Shown piece by piece: positions 1-9,515 of a stretch of 53,795 nt of DNA. Source of the DNA: Spirochaetota bacterium (lineage in GTDB: Bacteria; Spirochaetota; UBA4802; JAFGJZ01); NCBI GenBank assembly GCA_029554345.1, contig JAKPJF010000120.1, positions 1 to 53,795 of the forward strand, read 5' to 3'. The position numbers and the translations under genes are program-made. The notes beneath the pieces are model-generated. The model did no database searches, had not been told where the DNA came from, and saw only the letters and a list, made by a program, of their open reading frames with translations. Every line of letters begins with the position of its first letter. Position 1 is the first letter of the stretch.

Positions 1-1044
1 AGGAATGTGTTGTATAACGATTTATTTGAGCAGTTTTATTATAGTCTTGATTGTGGTTCTGTTAGGCAATATATGGATAATAATTGTTTTATTGAGAATG
101 AAAATAATAATTCTATTAACGTTTCTCTATTTTCTCAAAGAGCTATGTCTATTAAAGAATCTTCTATGGTTTTCTCAGAAGAGAATGAGGGGTATCTCGT
201 TGATTATGGACTGTTTGGAGCGTATTTTTCAGATCCAGAACTTGGAACGCGTGGATATATCGGAAAACATTTTGAAGAGTGTGATTCATTTATTTATATT
301 TCTGACAAATTGGCTGATAAGCTTTTAGAAAAGCACGGTTTGACGCCAACCAGAGATAACTATCTCCGATTAGTTACAGAAAAGCAGCTCGCCGTTTTGG
401 AAGTGAGCATTGATGGGGAGAATATCATAAAACTTTCGATTAACAATATTCTGTTTTCCAAAGAAAGAGATGCAAAAAGAATTTCCCAATTCAATGAGTG
501 TTTTGGATTAATAGAATTTGCTTATGTTTCCAATTTGGTTGAGCCGGTAATCGAACTAGATTTTAAATCATATTCATATTTTAAAAAAAGTGTATTAAAA
601 AAGATTGACTCTCTAGGCTATACGACAGATAATACAGAACTCTCTTTTTACACATATGATATTTCCGATAAACAATATAAAAATAATGAAATACTGAACA
701 GCAAATATATTGAATATTCTAATTCTGAGAGCAGTATTATTTTCACAGTTTTATACTTTTCTACTTCAGTATTGTTTTTGTGCCTGTTTGGAATTTTTAC
801 ATTTTTTAAGTGTCGAACACGCAAAGTTGCATATTGCTTACTCTTATTTGAGTTTTTATTATTGTGTTTATATTCAATTATTTGTACCTTTGCATATACA
901 TATTATATTTTTGCTATTTTAGGTTTAATTGCATTTGTATTAACAGTCATTATGAAGGGAGGAATTTTGAAAGAAGATGTTAAAAAAGTTTCTTTTGTAC
1001 AACAAAATTTGGCTAACACCATCATCTACGAAATCCAGATTTAA
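1..1044 (+). CDS. Membrane-anchored extracytoplasmic protein, 5' end cut by window
   Basis: The frame is open from the first base, so the true start is probably outside the window; the first in-window candidate is GTG at 7. The first ~235 residues are polar and look extracytoplasmic. Three hydrophobic segments follow at about residues 240-265, 272-296 and 298-317. The shape resembles the periplasmic core plus C-terminal helices of an FtsX/MacB-like permease whose first helix would be missing, but I see no diagnostic motif. Its 3' end overlaps the next gene by 68 bases in another frame. It is co-directional with the polysaccharide genes and may be part of the same operon. Function not recognised. 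Confidence 0.5.
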   Translation, partial: RNVLYNDLFEQFYYSLDCGSVRQYMDNNCFIENENNNSINVSLFSQRAMSIKESSMVFSEENEGYLVDYGLFGAYFSDPELGTRGYIGKHFEECDSFIYISDKLADKLLEKHGLTPTRDNYLRLVTEKQLAVLEVSIDGENIIKLSINNILFSKERDAKRISQFNECFGLIEFAYVSNLVEPVIELDFKSYSYFKKSVLKKIDSLGYTTDNTELSFYTYDISDKQYKNNEILNSKYIEYSNSESSIIFTVLYFSTSVLFLCLFGIFTFFKCRTRKVAYCLLLFEFLLLCLYSIICTFAYTYYIFAILGLIAFVLTVIMKGGILKEDVKKVSFVQQNLANTIIYEIQI

Positions 1045-2281
1045 TATTTTTCTTGATTTGATGACCATTTCTTTGTTTTTGCTTGCTTTTTTCAGTATTC
1101 CTTCTTTTTCTTTTATTGGTGCAGGAAAATATGTTACGTGGGTTGTGACAATCTTCTTGCTTACTACTATTGCTGTTTCTTTAGCTTTGTTTTACCCTAT
1201 AAAAATTGACATTTTATCTATATCGTTGCTTTTTTTTGTAGTTTCAGCTTTTTTGTCATCAGCAATAACAGCTTTTAAATCATTCAAAATAACACCGTAT
1301 TATTTAGCTGTTTTAATCTTTTTGCTATATACATATTTTCGCTCTGTTAAGAAAACAATAAACCTTAAATCATTTATTTTTGCCGCTTATATCGGAACAG
1401 TACTTTTTTTGTTTTTCTATATAGTGAAGTACAGGAACGAGATTCTATCTCTTTCATTTGAAAGACTCGGTAAACTTTTTGGAGATGAAAATGATATTGC
1501 TTTATTTCTTTCTTTCGGAGCAGCATGTTCTTTATATTATTTTTCAGAAGTTAATAAAACAAACATTGTTTTTCCGTTTATATCAATGCTTTTATTTCTT
1601 CTTTTTGCTTTTTGTGGTTTCACAACTGGAAGCAAGATTTTTATTTTAGTCCTATTTTTATCTTTTATTTTTATCCCTTTTAAAATATGTGGCAAGAAAA
1701 AATGGTGGATAGCACTCCTGATTATAATTATTGGGTTGCTTCTTTTTTATGCGGTTATTCATTTGCCATTTATGTATACGATAAAACAGCGTTTTTATGG
1801 GTTTATTTCAACACTATTAGGTATAAGTGTTGAATCGGGGAGTACTCGCGAAATGAGCACGGTGAATAGACTTGACATGTTTTTATGTGGTATAGAAATG
1901 TGGTTAAAGCGACCGATGTTTGGATGGGGCTCTTGGGGATTTGCCACTTATTCAGGCGCCACCGGCGGATGGTCTCACAATAATTTTTCTGAATCTTTAT
2001 GTAATTTCGGCTTAGTTGGTACTGTGTTGTTTAATTTTGGTTTTATCATTTCTTTCATTTCCTATTTTAGTATGTGTTCTGTTGAAAAAAAGAAGTATAG
2101 CATTATGTTCTTTTTACTTCTGTTTTATATTGTTGCAATGTTTGGCGTGGCTCTTAATAGTCAAAAATTATATGCATATGTAATCGGAGTTGTATTTGCT
2201 GGTTTAACAGAATTAAAAACGTTGATGTGCATTGATTTAAAAACCATGCGTCTTAATAAAAAAGGGAGAAAAGATTTATGA
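977..2281 (+). CDS. O-antigen ligase/polymerase family membrane protein (Wzy-like)
   Basis: A 434-residue, very hydrophobic protein with roughly ten to twelve membrane segments and a long polar loop at about residues 280-345. That loop holds GWGSWGF followed by SHNNFSE, the kind of Gly-rich plus (S/H)N motif found in the Wzy_C / O-antigen ligase family before the last helices. The family joins lipid-linked repeat units at the outer face of the membrane. The start is ATG 977; an in-frame stop at 968 rules out an earlier one. The stop overlaps the next ATG (ATGA at 2278). Together with the flippase at 10541 it indicates a Wzx/Wzy-type export route. Confidence 0.8.
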   Translation: MLKKFLLYNKIWLTPSSTKSRFNIFLDLMTISLFLLAFFSIPSFSFIGAGKYVTWVVTIFLLTTIAVSLALFYPIKIDILSISLLFFVVSAFLSSAITAFKSFKITPYYLAVLIFLLYTYFRSVKKTINLKSFIFAAYIGTVLFLFFYIVKYRNEILSLSFERLGKLFGDENDIALFLSFGAACSLYYFSEVNKTNIVFPFISMLLFLLFAFCGFTTGSKIFILVLFLSFIFIPFKICGKKKWWIALLIIIIGLLLFYAVIHLPFMYTIKQRFYGFISTLLGISVESGSTREMSTVNRLDMFLCGIEMWLKRPMFGWGSWGFATYSGATGGWSHNNFSESLCNFGLVGTVLFNFGFIISFISYFSMCSVEKKKYSIMFFLLLFYIVAMFGVALNSQKLYAYVIGVVFAGLTELKTLMCIDLKTMRLNKKGRKDL

Positions 2282-3492
2282 AGATTCTAATATTAATGTC
2301 TGGCGGTTTTGATACGTATGGTCCATCTAGACACTTATATCACGCTTTAATAGAGGATTTGCTTTCTGACGGGAACGAGATTCTGCTTATTGAAAGTCAT
2401 TCAACTGGTAATGATCCGGATGTTCCAGATTCTTTCTTAGCCTTCCACTCATTTTCATATATAACTATTAAGAGAAAGGTTGTCAAAAAAAGAGCATTTG
2501 TAAGAAGGTATTTGAATGAACTGCTATATGTTAAGAAGTGCAAACGGTTCTTGAAAAAATTAAAGACAAAATATGATGCTGTTTTAATTCAATCGCTCGT
2601 ATGTGCTCCATTTTTGATTCCGGCCGTTAAAAGAATTACAAAAACCAAAGTTCTTTGGAATATTCAAGACATGTTTCCGGGAGCTTCAATTGCCAATGGT
2701 GTTTTAAAAAATAAATTTCTTCAAAAGTTTTTTTACAATCTACATTTAAAGGCTTATTCGAGTGCTGATTATATAACAGTTATTTCCGAAGATATGTTTG
2801 ACAAAGTTGTCGAGCAAGGCTTTGACAAGGAACGCATTGAGGTTATTTATGATTGGTTTGATGATACATCAGTTCGTTTGATACCTTGGGACGAAAACAT
2901 TTTTGTGAAGAAATATAATTTAAATCCAGACCTTTTTTACGTTCAGTTCGCAGGAACAATGGGGTTTAATTTTGATTATCGAATGGTGCTTAAAATTGCA
3001 ACCGAATTAAAAAATGAAAAAAATATTGTATTCCAAATGATAGGATTTGGTAGTCAGATGGACATTTTTATGTCTAAAGCCAAAACTTTGGGGCTTGATA
3101 ATGTTGTTTTTTTGCCTTTACAAAAACAGGAAATGGTTTCTCATGTATATAGTGCAGCTTCTATTGGTTTAATCCCTTTACCATTTGGTGTTATTGGCAA
3201 TTCTGTACCTAGTAAAATCGGCCTTTTGATGGCTTGCAAAAAGGCGGTTGTTACCACAGCTGATGGAAAATCGAAGTATATCAAAATGATTAATGACAAC
3301 AAAATTGGTTTTGGGTTCTCGACTGATTCTGCCAAAGATGTTGCAAGAGCAATTATTCAACTAAGAGACGATGCTAATTTATTAAAAGAATTAGGACAAA
3401 ATGGGTATGACTACGGAAAAACCATTTATTCTAGAAGCTACAATACACAAAAGTATATAAAGCTTTTCAAAAAAATATTTAAGGAAGAATAG
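2278..3492 (+). CDS. Glycosyltransferase family 4 (WbuB-like)
   Basis: A 404-residue GT-B fold glycosyltransferase. The N-terminal half has the WbuB-like NIQDMFPG segment at about residue 128. The C-terminal half has the nucleotide-binding part, with FAGTMGF near residue 222 and VPSKIGLLMACKKAVV around 310-325, in place of the usual EX7E region. WbuB-type enzymes add deoxy-amino sugars such as L-FucNAc to lipid-linked glycans, but the exact sugar cannot be read here. It starts by ATGA overlap with the polymerase gene, implying translational coupling. It lacks membrane segments and should act at the inner face of the membrane. Confidence 0.82.
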   Translation: MKILILMSGGFDTYGPSRHLYHALIEDLLSDGNEILLIESHSTGNDPDVPDSFLAFHSFSYITIKRKVVKKRAFVRRYLNELLYVKKCKRFLKKLKTKYDAVLIQSLVCAPFLIPAVKRITKTKVLWNIQDMFPGASIANGVLKNKFLQKFFYNLHLKAYSSADYITVISEDMFDKVVEQGFDKERIEVIYDWFDDTSVRLIPWDENIFVKKYNLNPDLFYVQFAGTMGFNFDYRMVLKIATELKNEKNIVFQMIGFGSQMDIFMSKAKTLGLDNVVFLPLQKQEMVSHVYSAASIGLIPLPFGVIGNSVPSKIGLLMACKKAVVTTADGKSKYIKMINDNKIGFGFSTDSAKDVARAIIQLRDDANLLKELGQNGYDYGKTIYSRSYNTQKYIKLFKKIFKEE

Positions 3493-3494
3493 TT

Positions 3495-4628
3495 ATGTTA
3501 AAAATTGCGTTTGTTATCAATTCGATGAAATCTCGTAATGGTGCTTGCGTTTTTCTTATGTCTTTAATTGAGCAAATGATTGCTAATCATGATGCAGATA
3601 TTGTTTTGGTTACTCTTTACGATGAAATAGATGAATCGTTTCAAGCCATTATTAAGAATAAAGGCATAAGGCATTACTCGTGCGGAAAGAAGAAAAGAAT
3701 AGACTTTCAAGCCTCGAAAAGACTGCGTGATATTATTCTTTTGTTTCAGCCAGATTTTATAAATATTCATTTATCTGTTATGCCATCTTATTATTTTGCC
3801 TTTGGTACAAAAAAAAGAAAATGGTCTATTGTTAAGACATTTCACAGTGTTCCGGGACACGATTTAAACAAGTTTTCTTTGTTTTTTGAAAATCTGTACA
3901 TAAAGAAAAAAATGATTCATTTTATCGGTATTTCCGATGAAATATCAAAAGGAATAAGACAAAAATACCCATATGCTAATGTTGCGACAATATATAATGG
4001 AATTAATATTGATTCAAGTATTAATTATCAAAACACACAAAGTAAGGAATACGATCTTGTTATTGTTGCATCCCTTGAGCCTGTCAAAAATCACTATCTT
4101 TTATTCAATGCTGTTCATTCAATCACAAACAAAATAAAGACTATTAAACTACTAGTTGTTGGTGGCGGTTCAAAATATGATGAATATCTTTCGTATATTC
4201 AGCAAAACGGATTAGAAAAAAACATTACATTAATAGGAACACAACACAACGTTTTTAAGCACTTATTAAAATCGAAGGTTTTTGTTCTTACTTCAAACAG
4301 GGAAGGGAACCCGATTTCTATTTTGGAAGCAATGAGTTGTGGATTGCCTATCGTTGCCTCAAATGTTGGTGGTATACCGGATATTATAGAAAATGGTATT
4401 AATGGATTTTTGTTTGAAGCCGGGAATCTAGATGACCTGTCTTCTAAGATTTTGTTTCTTTTGTCTAATCGCGATGAATATGAGACAATAAGCCATAACA
4501 ACCTCGAAAAATCAAAACAATATGATATCAAAAACGTTTCAAAAAAATACTTGTCTTTTTTTAACAGTATATTTATATCTAACAGCAACGAAAGGGAAAA
4601 ACACAAAAAGTATGACAAAGCAAATTGA
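3495..4628 (+). CDS. Glycosyltransferase family 4
   Basis: A 377-residue GT4 retaining glycosyltransferase. The C-terminal domain has the classical EX7E motif, EGNPISILE, followed by AMSCGLPIVASNVGGIPDII at about residues 275-303. An upstream SLEPVKNH segment near residue 195 corresponds to the nucleotide-sugar phosphate-binding strand. It starts two bases after the previous stop with a good Shine-Dalgarno (AAGGAAG) just upstream. It very likely adds one sugar of the surface polysaccharide repeat. Donor and acceptor cannot be inferred. Confidence 0.85.
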   Translation: MLKIAFVINSMKSRNGACVFLMSLIEQMIANHDADIVLVTLYDEIDESFQAIIKNKGIRHYSCGKKKRIDFQASKRLRDIILLFQPDFINIHLSVMPSYYFAFGTKKRKWSIVKTFHSVPGHDLNKFSLFFENLYIKKKMIHFIGISDEISKGIRQKYPYANVATIYNGINIDSSINYQNTQSKEYDLVIVASLEPVKNHYLLFNAVHSITNKIKTIKLLVVGGGSKYDEYLSYIQQNGLEKNITLIGTQHNVFKHLLKSKVFVLTSNREGNPISILEAMSCGLPIVASNVGGIPDIIENGINGFLFEAGNLDDLSSKILFLLSNRDEYETISHNNLEKSKQYDIKNVSKKYLSFFNSIFISNSNEREKHKKYDKAN

Positions 4629-5673
4629 AAAAGTGCTATTTTATGGTAACTTTGGAGAGAATGGAAAACCTGTTTTTGATGGGCAGAGAACAAAAGCGAG
4701 AAATATATATAACATAATCAGAGAACGTTACCCCAACATTAAGACAACCATCTTTAATACCAATAATTTCAAAAAACACAAAATACTGAATTTTATAAAA
4801 CTCATTTTCACTATCAAAAAACACGATTCTGTTTTCATTTTTCCTGGTGGGTACAACAGTCTTCGCATCGTGCTTCGTGCTATAGGAAAATCAGTAAATA
4901 AAATGAATTGTTTCTATCCTGTTGTTGGTGGATTTATTGGTGAATATTGCTTAAAGAATAAAAAAGACTCAAATATTTTAAAATCTTTTAAAGGTATTTT
5001 TTGTGAAACGAATGGAATTTGTGACCAATTAAAATCGCAAGGCTTCGAAAATGTTTTTCTTTCCCCTGTTTTCACATTAAGGAAAAGGAAAGATTTTAAT
5101 TATCTAGAAAAATATTTTCCTGATGATTCTATTATTAGGTTTTGCACTTTCGGGAGGGTATCTGAGTCCAAAGGAATATCTTTGGCAATTGACACCATAC
5201 TTAAGATTTCTAGTTTTACAAAAAAGCCTATTATTCTAGATATTTATGGCAAAATATACAAATCTGATAACTACGGTGCAATTTTAGAAGAAAAAATTAA
5301 AAAAAGCATGGGAATTGTTAATTATTGTGGGCCGCTTCCTGATAACAATTTTGAGATACTTTCTTCTTATCATTTTATGCTTTTTCCGACACATTTTGAT
5401 GGAGAAGGGTTTCCAGCATGCGTTTTGGAATGTTATCAATTTGCCACTCCTGTTATAGCATCTGATTGGAAATATAATAAAGAGTTTGTGAATGATAAAA
5501 CTGGCTATATTTTTGAACTTAACAACGATTCGTTTTTTAAAACTTTACTATTAGCAATTTCAAATATCGATCACAATTTTGAATTCAAAAAAAATGCCTA
5601 TGAGTATTCTAAATCTTTTGAACCGCAAAAATGCTTGAAACCTGTTTTTGACGTTATCGATAAAATGGTTTAA
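4612..5673 (+). CDS. Glycosyltransferase (GT4-like)
   Basis: A 353-residue GT-B glycosyltransferase. The frame is open from 4522, but the sensible start is ATG 4612 (reading MTKQIEKVLFYG), which begins at a typical first beta strand, follows an AAAGGGA Shine-Dalgarno, and overlaps the previous gene by only 17 bases. FGRVSESKG near residue 180 and DGEGFPACVLE near residue 262 match the GT4 donor-binding elements. It is part of the polysaccharide cluster. An AT-only hairpin follows at 5675-5699. Specific sugar unknown. Confidence 0.8.
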   Translation: MTKQIEKVLFYGNFGENGKPVFDGQRTKARNIYNIIRERYPNIKTTIFNTNNFKKHKILNFIKLIFTIKKHDSVFIFPGGYNSLRIVLRAIGKSVNKMNCFYPVVGGFIGEYCLKNKKDSNILKSFKGIFCETNGICDQLKSQGFENVFLSPVFTLRKRKDFNYLEKYFPDDSIIRFCTFGRVSESKGISLAIDTILKISSFTKKPIILDIYGKIYKSDNYGAILEEKIKKSMGIVNYCGPLPDNNFEILSSYHFMLFPTHFDGEGFPACVLECYQFATPVIASDWKYNKEFVNDKTGYIFELNNDSFFKTLLLAISNIDHNFEFKKNAYEYSKSFEPQKCLKPVFDVIDKMV

Positions 5674-5718
5674 TAAAATAATAAATATGTTATTATTTTG
5701 TTATAAAAGGATGAAAAT

Positions 5719-6663
5719 ATGGATAACAATAGAGAAACAATACTAATAGTAGGTGGTGCTGGTTTTATCGGATCTTCTCTCTGCCAAGAGATGCTTAAAA
5801 AATGTCGCGTTGTTTGCGTTGATAATTTGATGCGCGGAAGAAGGGAAAATATTTCTACCTTACTTTCAAACCCCAATTTTGTATTTGTGGAAACTGATGC
5901 TAATTCGGTAGAAACAATTGAAAAACTAATCAGAGAAAACAATATCGATTATATTTTTCATTTAGCTGCTAATTCTGATATACAAGCTAGCGCTAACGAC
6001 CCTCAGATTGAGTTTGAATCTACCGCTAAAACGACGTGGTCAATATTAACCGCAATGAGAAATACAGGTGTAAAGAATTTATTCTTTGCATCAACTTCTG
6101 CAGTTTACGGGGAACAAGAAGAAAAACCATTTAAAGAGGATGATTGTCTAAACCCAATTTCTTATTATGGAAGTGCAAAGATGGCTTCAGAAGCATTCAT
6201 CAAGTCATTCTCATACATGAATAATTTCAATACATTGATATTTAGATTTCCTAATGTCATTGGTCCAAACCTTACTCATGGTGTGTTTTTTGATTTCATA
6301 TCTAGATTAAAAGAGAATCCAAAAAAATTAGTGGTTTTGGGTGATGGCACTCAATATAAACCATATATGTATGTACTCGATCTTATCAAAGCAATTGATT
6401 TACTTTGTTGGAATAATAAAGGCGTTAACATCTACAATGTAGGCGTTGAAACCGCTACATATGTTAGAACTATCGCAAATATGGTTATTTCTGAAATGGG
6501 ATTGCAAGATTGCAAGATTATATATGGCAAAGAAAACATTGGCTGGAAAGGCGATGTTCCTAAATTTTCCTATTGTTTAGATAAAATTCACGCTGCTGGA
6601 TGGAAAGCATCTATGACATCTGATGAAGCTGCATTAGTGACAATTAAGGAGGCTTTAAAATGA
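5719..6663 (+). CDS. NAD-dependent nucleotide-sugar epimerase/dehydratase (extended SDR)
   Basis: A 314-residue extended short-chain dehydrogenase. The NAD-binding GGAGFIG is at residues 13-19. FHLAANSD near residue 80, a Ser-rich strand (STSAVYG) near 127 and the catalytic YYGSAK (YxxxK) near 154 follow. This is the GalE/RmlB-type sugar nucleotide family. An AAAAGGA Shine-Dalgarno precedes ATG 5719. The stop overlaps the hddA start by ATGA. Since the next three genes make GDP-heptose, this enzyme could modify GDP-heptose, or it could simply be a UDP-hexose 4-epimerase; the sequence does not decide. Confidence 0.85.
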   Translation: MDNNRETILIVGGAGFIGSSLCQEMLKKCRVVCVDNLMRGRRENISTLLSNPNFVFVETDANSVETIEKLIRENNIDYIFHLAANSDIQASANDPQIEFESTAKTTWSILTAMRNTGVKNLFFASTSAVYGEQEEKPFKEDDCLNPISYYGSAKMASEAFIKSFSYMNNFNTLIFRFPNVIGPNLTHGVFFDFISRLKENPKKLVVLGDGTQYKPYMYVLDLIKAIDLLCWNNKGVNIYNVGVETATYVRTIANMVISEMGLQDCKIIYGKENIGWKGDVPKFSYCLDKIHAAGWKASMTSDEAALVTIKEALK

Positions 6664-7640
6664 TTATTAGTAGAGCCCCATTTAGAGTAAGCTTTTGTGG
6701 TGGAGGAAGTGACATCCCTTCATTTTATGAAAAGTATGGTGGATGTGTATTGAGCTGCTCAATAAGAAAATATGTCTATGTTGCATTACACCCATCATTT
6801 AATAAAAACACAATCACTTTAAAGTATTCAAAAACTGAAGAGGTAAATGATTTTGACGAAATTGACCACAAGTACTTTAAAATCATGTTGAAAGATTACA
6901 ATGTCAAAGGTGTTGAAATCACTTCTATGGCGGATATTCCTTCGGGAACTGGACTTGGTAGTTCATCCGCTTTTACGGTCGCGGTATTAAAGGCTCTTAA
7001 AGCATATCAAAAGAAAAGTTATTCCACTTATGCGTTAGCAAGTGAAGCTTGTGATGTCGAGATCATTAAAGTCGGTTCACCGATTGGTAAACAAGATCAA
7101 TTTGCATCCGCTTTCGGTGGTCTTAACTTTATCACATTCCATAAAAACGGAAAGATAAGCGTAGAACCTCTCTTAATTCCTGGTGATGGTGAGGAAAGAC
7201 TACAAAACAATTTAATGATGTTCTATACCGGTCTTACCCATGATGCAAATAAGATTCTTGCTGAACAATCAAAGAACATTGTTGCCAAAGAAGATAAAAT
7301 TAAGGCCCAACTTAAGTTGTGCCAAATGGCAGAAGAATTAAAAGCCCATTTTGAAGAGGATGACGTTGATTATCTTGGCAAAGTTTTAAAAGAAAGTTGG
7401 GAAATTAAAAAGAACCTTTCTTCAGGAATTACTAATCCACTTATCGATGATATTTATAACAAAGCTGTTAATGCTGGTGCAGAAGGTGGAAAACTTTTGG
7501 GTGCAGGTGGTGGTGGCTTTATGCTATTTTATGTTAAGCCAGAACATCAAGCCGCTGTCAAAGAAGCCTTAAAAGATTATTACGAGATTGAATTTAAAAT
7601 CGATTATGAAGGGGCGACTATCGTCTACGGAATGAAATAA
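6660..7640 (+). CDS. hddA: GHMP kinase, D-glycero-D-manno-heptose 7-phosphate kinase type
   Basis: A 326-residue GHMP-family sugar kinase. It begins MIISRAPFRVSFCGGGSD, the N-terminal signature of HddA-type kinases. The ATP-binding motif PSGTGLGSSSAF lies near residues 96-107, and a C-terminal Gly-rich loop KLLGAGGGGF near 280. HddA phosphorylates heptose 7-phosphate at C1 to the 1,7-bisphosphate. The following nucleotidyltransferase/phosphatase fusion and isomerase complete the pathway, which makes HddA more likely than an L-fucokinase-like relative. A strong GGAGG lies 7 bases upstream. Confidence 0.85.
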   Translation: MIISRAPFRVSFCGGGSDIPSFYEKYGGCVLSCSIRKYVYVALHPSFNKNTITLKYSKTEEVNDFDEIDHKYFKIMLKDYNVKGVEITSMADIPSGTGLGSSSAFTVAVLKALKAYQKKSYSTYALASEACDVEIIKVGSPIGKQDQFASAFGGLNFITFHKNGKISVEPLLIPGDGEERLQNNLMMFYTGLTHDANKILAEQSKNIVAKEDKIKAQLKLCQMAEELKAHFEEDDVDYLGKVLKESWEIKKNLSSGITNPLIDDIYNKAVNAGAEGGKLLGAGGGGFMLFYVKPEHQAAVKEALKDYYEIEFKIDYEGATIVYGMK

Positions 7641-7642
7641 AT

Positions 7643-8953
7643 ATGATAGGTGTTATTACTGCTGGAGGAAAGGGAACAAGACTAAGTTCCATTGCTCATG
7701 ATATACCAAAACCGATGGTCAATATCGTTGATAAACCAATTCTCCAATATCAAATTGAGTGCTTAAAAGAGAATGGCGTTAACGACATCTACATTTTGAT
7801 TGGACATTTAGGAAATGTCATCAAAGATTATTTCAAAGATGGCAGTAAATTCGGTGTCAAGATTAGCTATATCGAAGAAAAAGAACCGCTCGGAAGTGCG
7901 GGTTCTTTATACTTTTTAAAAGATATAATTAAAGGTGACTTTATCTTTGTTTTTGGAGATTTGATGATTGATGTCGATTTTAAAAGAATGATTGATTTTC
8001 ATAAAAATCATAACGCAACAATCACCTTATTATCACATCCAAACTCCCATCCTTTTGATAGTGATTTAATTGTTACTGATAATGAAGATAGAGTTGTGGA
8101 TATTGATTCTAAACACAATGTGAGAAATTACTTTTATCATAATTTAGTGAATTCTGGAGTATATGTTGTTTCTCATCAAATTTTCGATAAATTCTTTAAA
8201 GAATCAGGAAAAGTAGATTTTGAAAAAGATATAGTTAAAAACGAAATCCCTTATAAAGATGTTTATTCTTATCATTCCACTGAATATGTGAAAGATGCCG
8301 GAACACCCGATAGATACTATTCAGTTTGTGATGATGTGAAAACGGGTATTGTAAAATCAAAGAACCTAAGTAAACCTCAAAAATGTATTTTTTTAGATAG
8401 AGACGGCACAATCAATAAATTCAAAGGTTTGGTTAGAAATATAGATGACATTGAACTTGAAGATAAGGCTGCAGAGGGTCTTAAGAACATAAACAAAAGC
8501 GAGTATTTATCTATCGTTATTACTAATCAGCCAGTTATCGCTAGAGGAGAAGTCACTGTGAATGAACTCGATTCATTCCACAACAAGATTGAAACTCTTT
8601 TAGGTAATGAAGGGGCATATTATGATGATTTGTTCTATTGTCCTCATCATCCAGATAAAGGCTTTGATGGAGAAGTCAAGGAATTGAAAATTGATTGTGA
8701 TTGCCGCAAACCTAAAATCGGTTTGATTATTAAGGCAAAAGAGAAGTATAATATCGACATAACAAAGAGTTTCTTTGTGGGTGATACTACAATGGATATT
8801 CAGACCGGCATTAATGCTGGGATGAAGACCATACTAGTTAAAACCGGAAATAAAGGACTTGATGGAAAATATCACGTCAAACCCGATTATGTAGTCAACG
8901 ATTTAAGTGAAATAATAGATATTCTTAAAGGAGAACACAACTATGAATTATAA
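7643..8953 (+). CDS. Fusion: heptose-1-phosphate guanylyltransferase (HddC) + heptose-1,7-bisphosphate phosphatase (GmhB)
   Basis: A 436-residue two-domain protein. Residues 1-~235 are a nucleotidyltransferase with AGGKGTRL at residue 7 and a FGDLMIDVD metal site near 112. Residues ~250-430 are a HAD-IIIA phosphatase with FLDRDGT (DxDGT) near 250, TNQP near 297 and FVGDTTMD near 379, plus a C-P-H-H and C-D-C Zn-type Cys/His set near 333-355. Known family roles: the phosphatase removes the C7 phosphate and the transferase activates heptose 1-phosphate with GTP. Fusing both steps is compact. The start lies 2 bases after hddA with little Shine-Dalgarno, suggesting coupling. Confidence 0.85.
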   Translation: MIGVITAGGKGTRLSSIAHDIPKPMVNIVDKPILQYQIECLKENGVNDIYILIGHLGNVIKDYFKDGSKFGVKISYIEEKEPLGSAGSLYFLKDIIKGDFIFVFGDLMIDVDFKRMIDFHKNHNATITLLSHPNSHPFDSDLIVTDNEDRVVDIDSKHNVRNYFYHNLVNSGVYVVSHQIFDKFFKESGKVDFEKDIVKNEIPYKDVYSYHSTEYVKDAGTPDRYYSVCDDVKTGIVKSKNLSKPQKCIFLDRDGTINKFKGLVRNIDDIELEDKAAEGLKNINKSEYLSIVITNQPVIARGEVTVNELDSFHNKIETLLGNEGAYYDDLFYCPHHPDKGFDGEVKELKIDCDCRKPKIGLIIKAKEKYNIDITKSFFVGDTTMDIQTGINAGMKTILVKTGNKGLDGKYHVKPDYVVNDLSEIIDILKGEHNYEL

Positions 8954-9515
8954 GAAAGAAATTGGCCAATATCTCAATGATGAAATTGAGGTTGTTAAAA
9001 GCCTTGATATCAATGTAATTGATCAAATTATGAATGAGATTAAAGCCTCACAAGAAAGAGGTGGCCACATTTATATTTGTGGCAATGGTGGTAGTGCCGC
9101 AACAGCGAGCCATTATTGTTGTGATTTTAACAAAGGTGTCAGCGGGGATTCGGAAAAAGATACCAACTTCATTTGTTTAAGCGACAATACTCCTACTATA
9201 ACCGCTATTGCGAACGATATTTCATACGATGAAGTTTTCTCCTATCAATTAAGAAATAGAATTAAACCAGATGATTTATTGTTCGTTATTTCTGGATCCG
9301 GCAATTCCAAGAACATCGTTAGAGCGATGGAGGCTGCCAAAGAAAAAGGAAATAAAATCATTGGTTTGTGTGGATATAGCGGTGGCAAAGTGAAAGAGAT
9401 GTCCGATATATGCCTTCATGTTAATGTCAATAATATGCAAATAGTAGAAGATGTTCATATGATGCTCGATCATTGCATGATGTTTATATTGGCGTACTGC
9501 AATAAAAATGTATGA
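8943..9515 (+). CDS. gmhA: Sedoheptulose-7-phosphate isomerase (SIS domain)
   Basis: A 190-residue SIS-domain isomerase close to the ~190-residue size of GmhA. It has CGNGGSAATASH near residues 46-57, the phosphate-binding Ser strand FVISGSGNSKN near 117-127, and VEDVHMMLDH near 172, matching the GmhA active-site region. GmhA converts sedoheptulose 7-phosphate to D-glycero-D-manno-heptose 7-phosphate, the first step of the pathway used by the two preceding genes. ATG 8943 overlaps the fusion gene by 11 bases and has an AAAGGAG upstream. Confidence 0.88.
   Translation: MNYKKEIGQYLNDEIEVVKSLDINVIDQIMNEIKASQERGGHIYICGNGGSAATASHYCCDFNKGVSGDSEKDTNFICLSDNTPTITAIANDISYDEVFSYQLRNRIKPDDLLFVISGSGNSKNIVRAMEAAKEKGNKIIGLCGYSGGKVKEMSDICLHVNVNNMQIVEDVHMMLDHCMMFILAYCNKNV

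Noticed and set aside
977-1044. 68-base overlap of the first two genes as a sign of a frameshift
   Set aside because: Both frames look normal up to their ends, and the polymerase start has a stop just upstream; a real overlap is possible, so no frameshift is claimed.
5675-5699. AAAATAATA / TATTATTTT hairpin as a terminator between glycosyltransferase and epimerase genes
   Set aside because: The stem is made only of A-T pairs and is too weak to be called a terminator; the genes are otherwise continuous.
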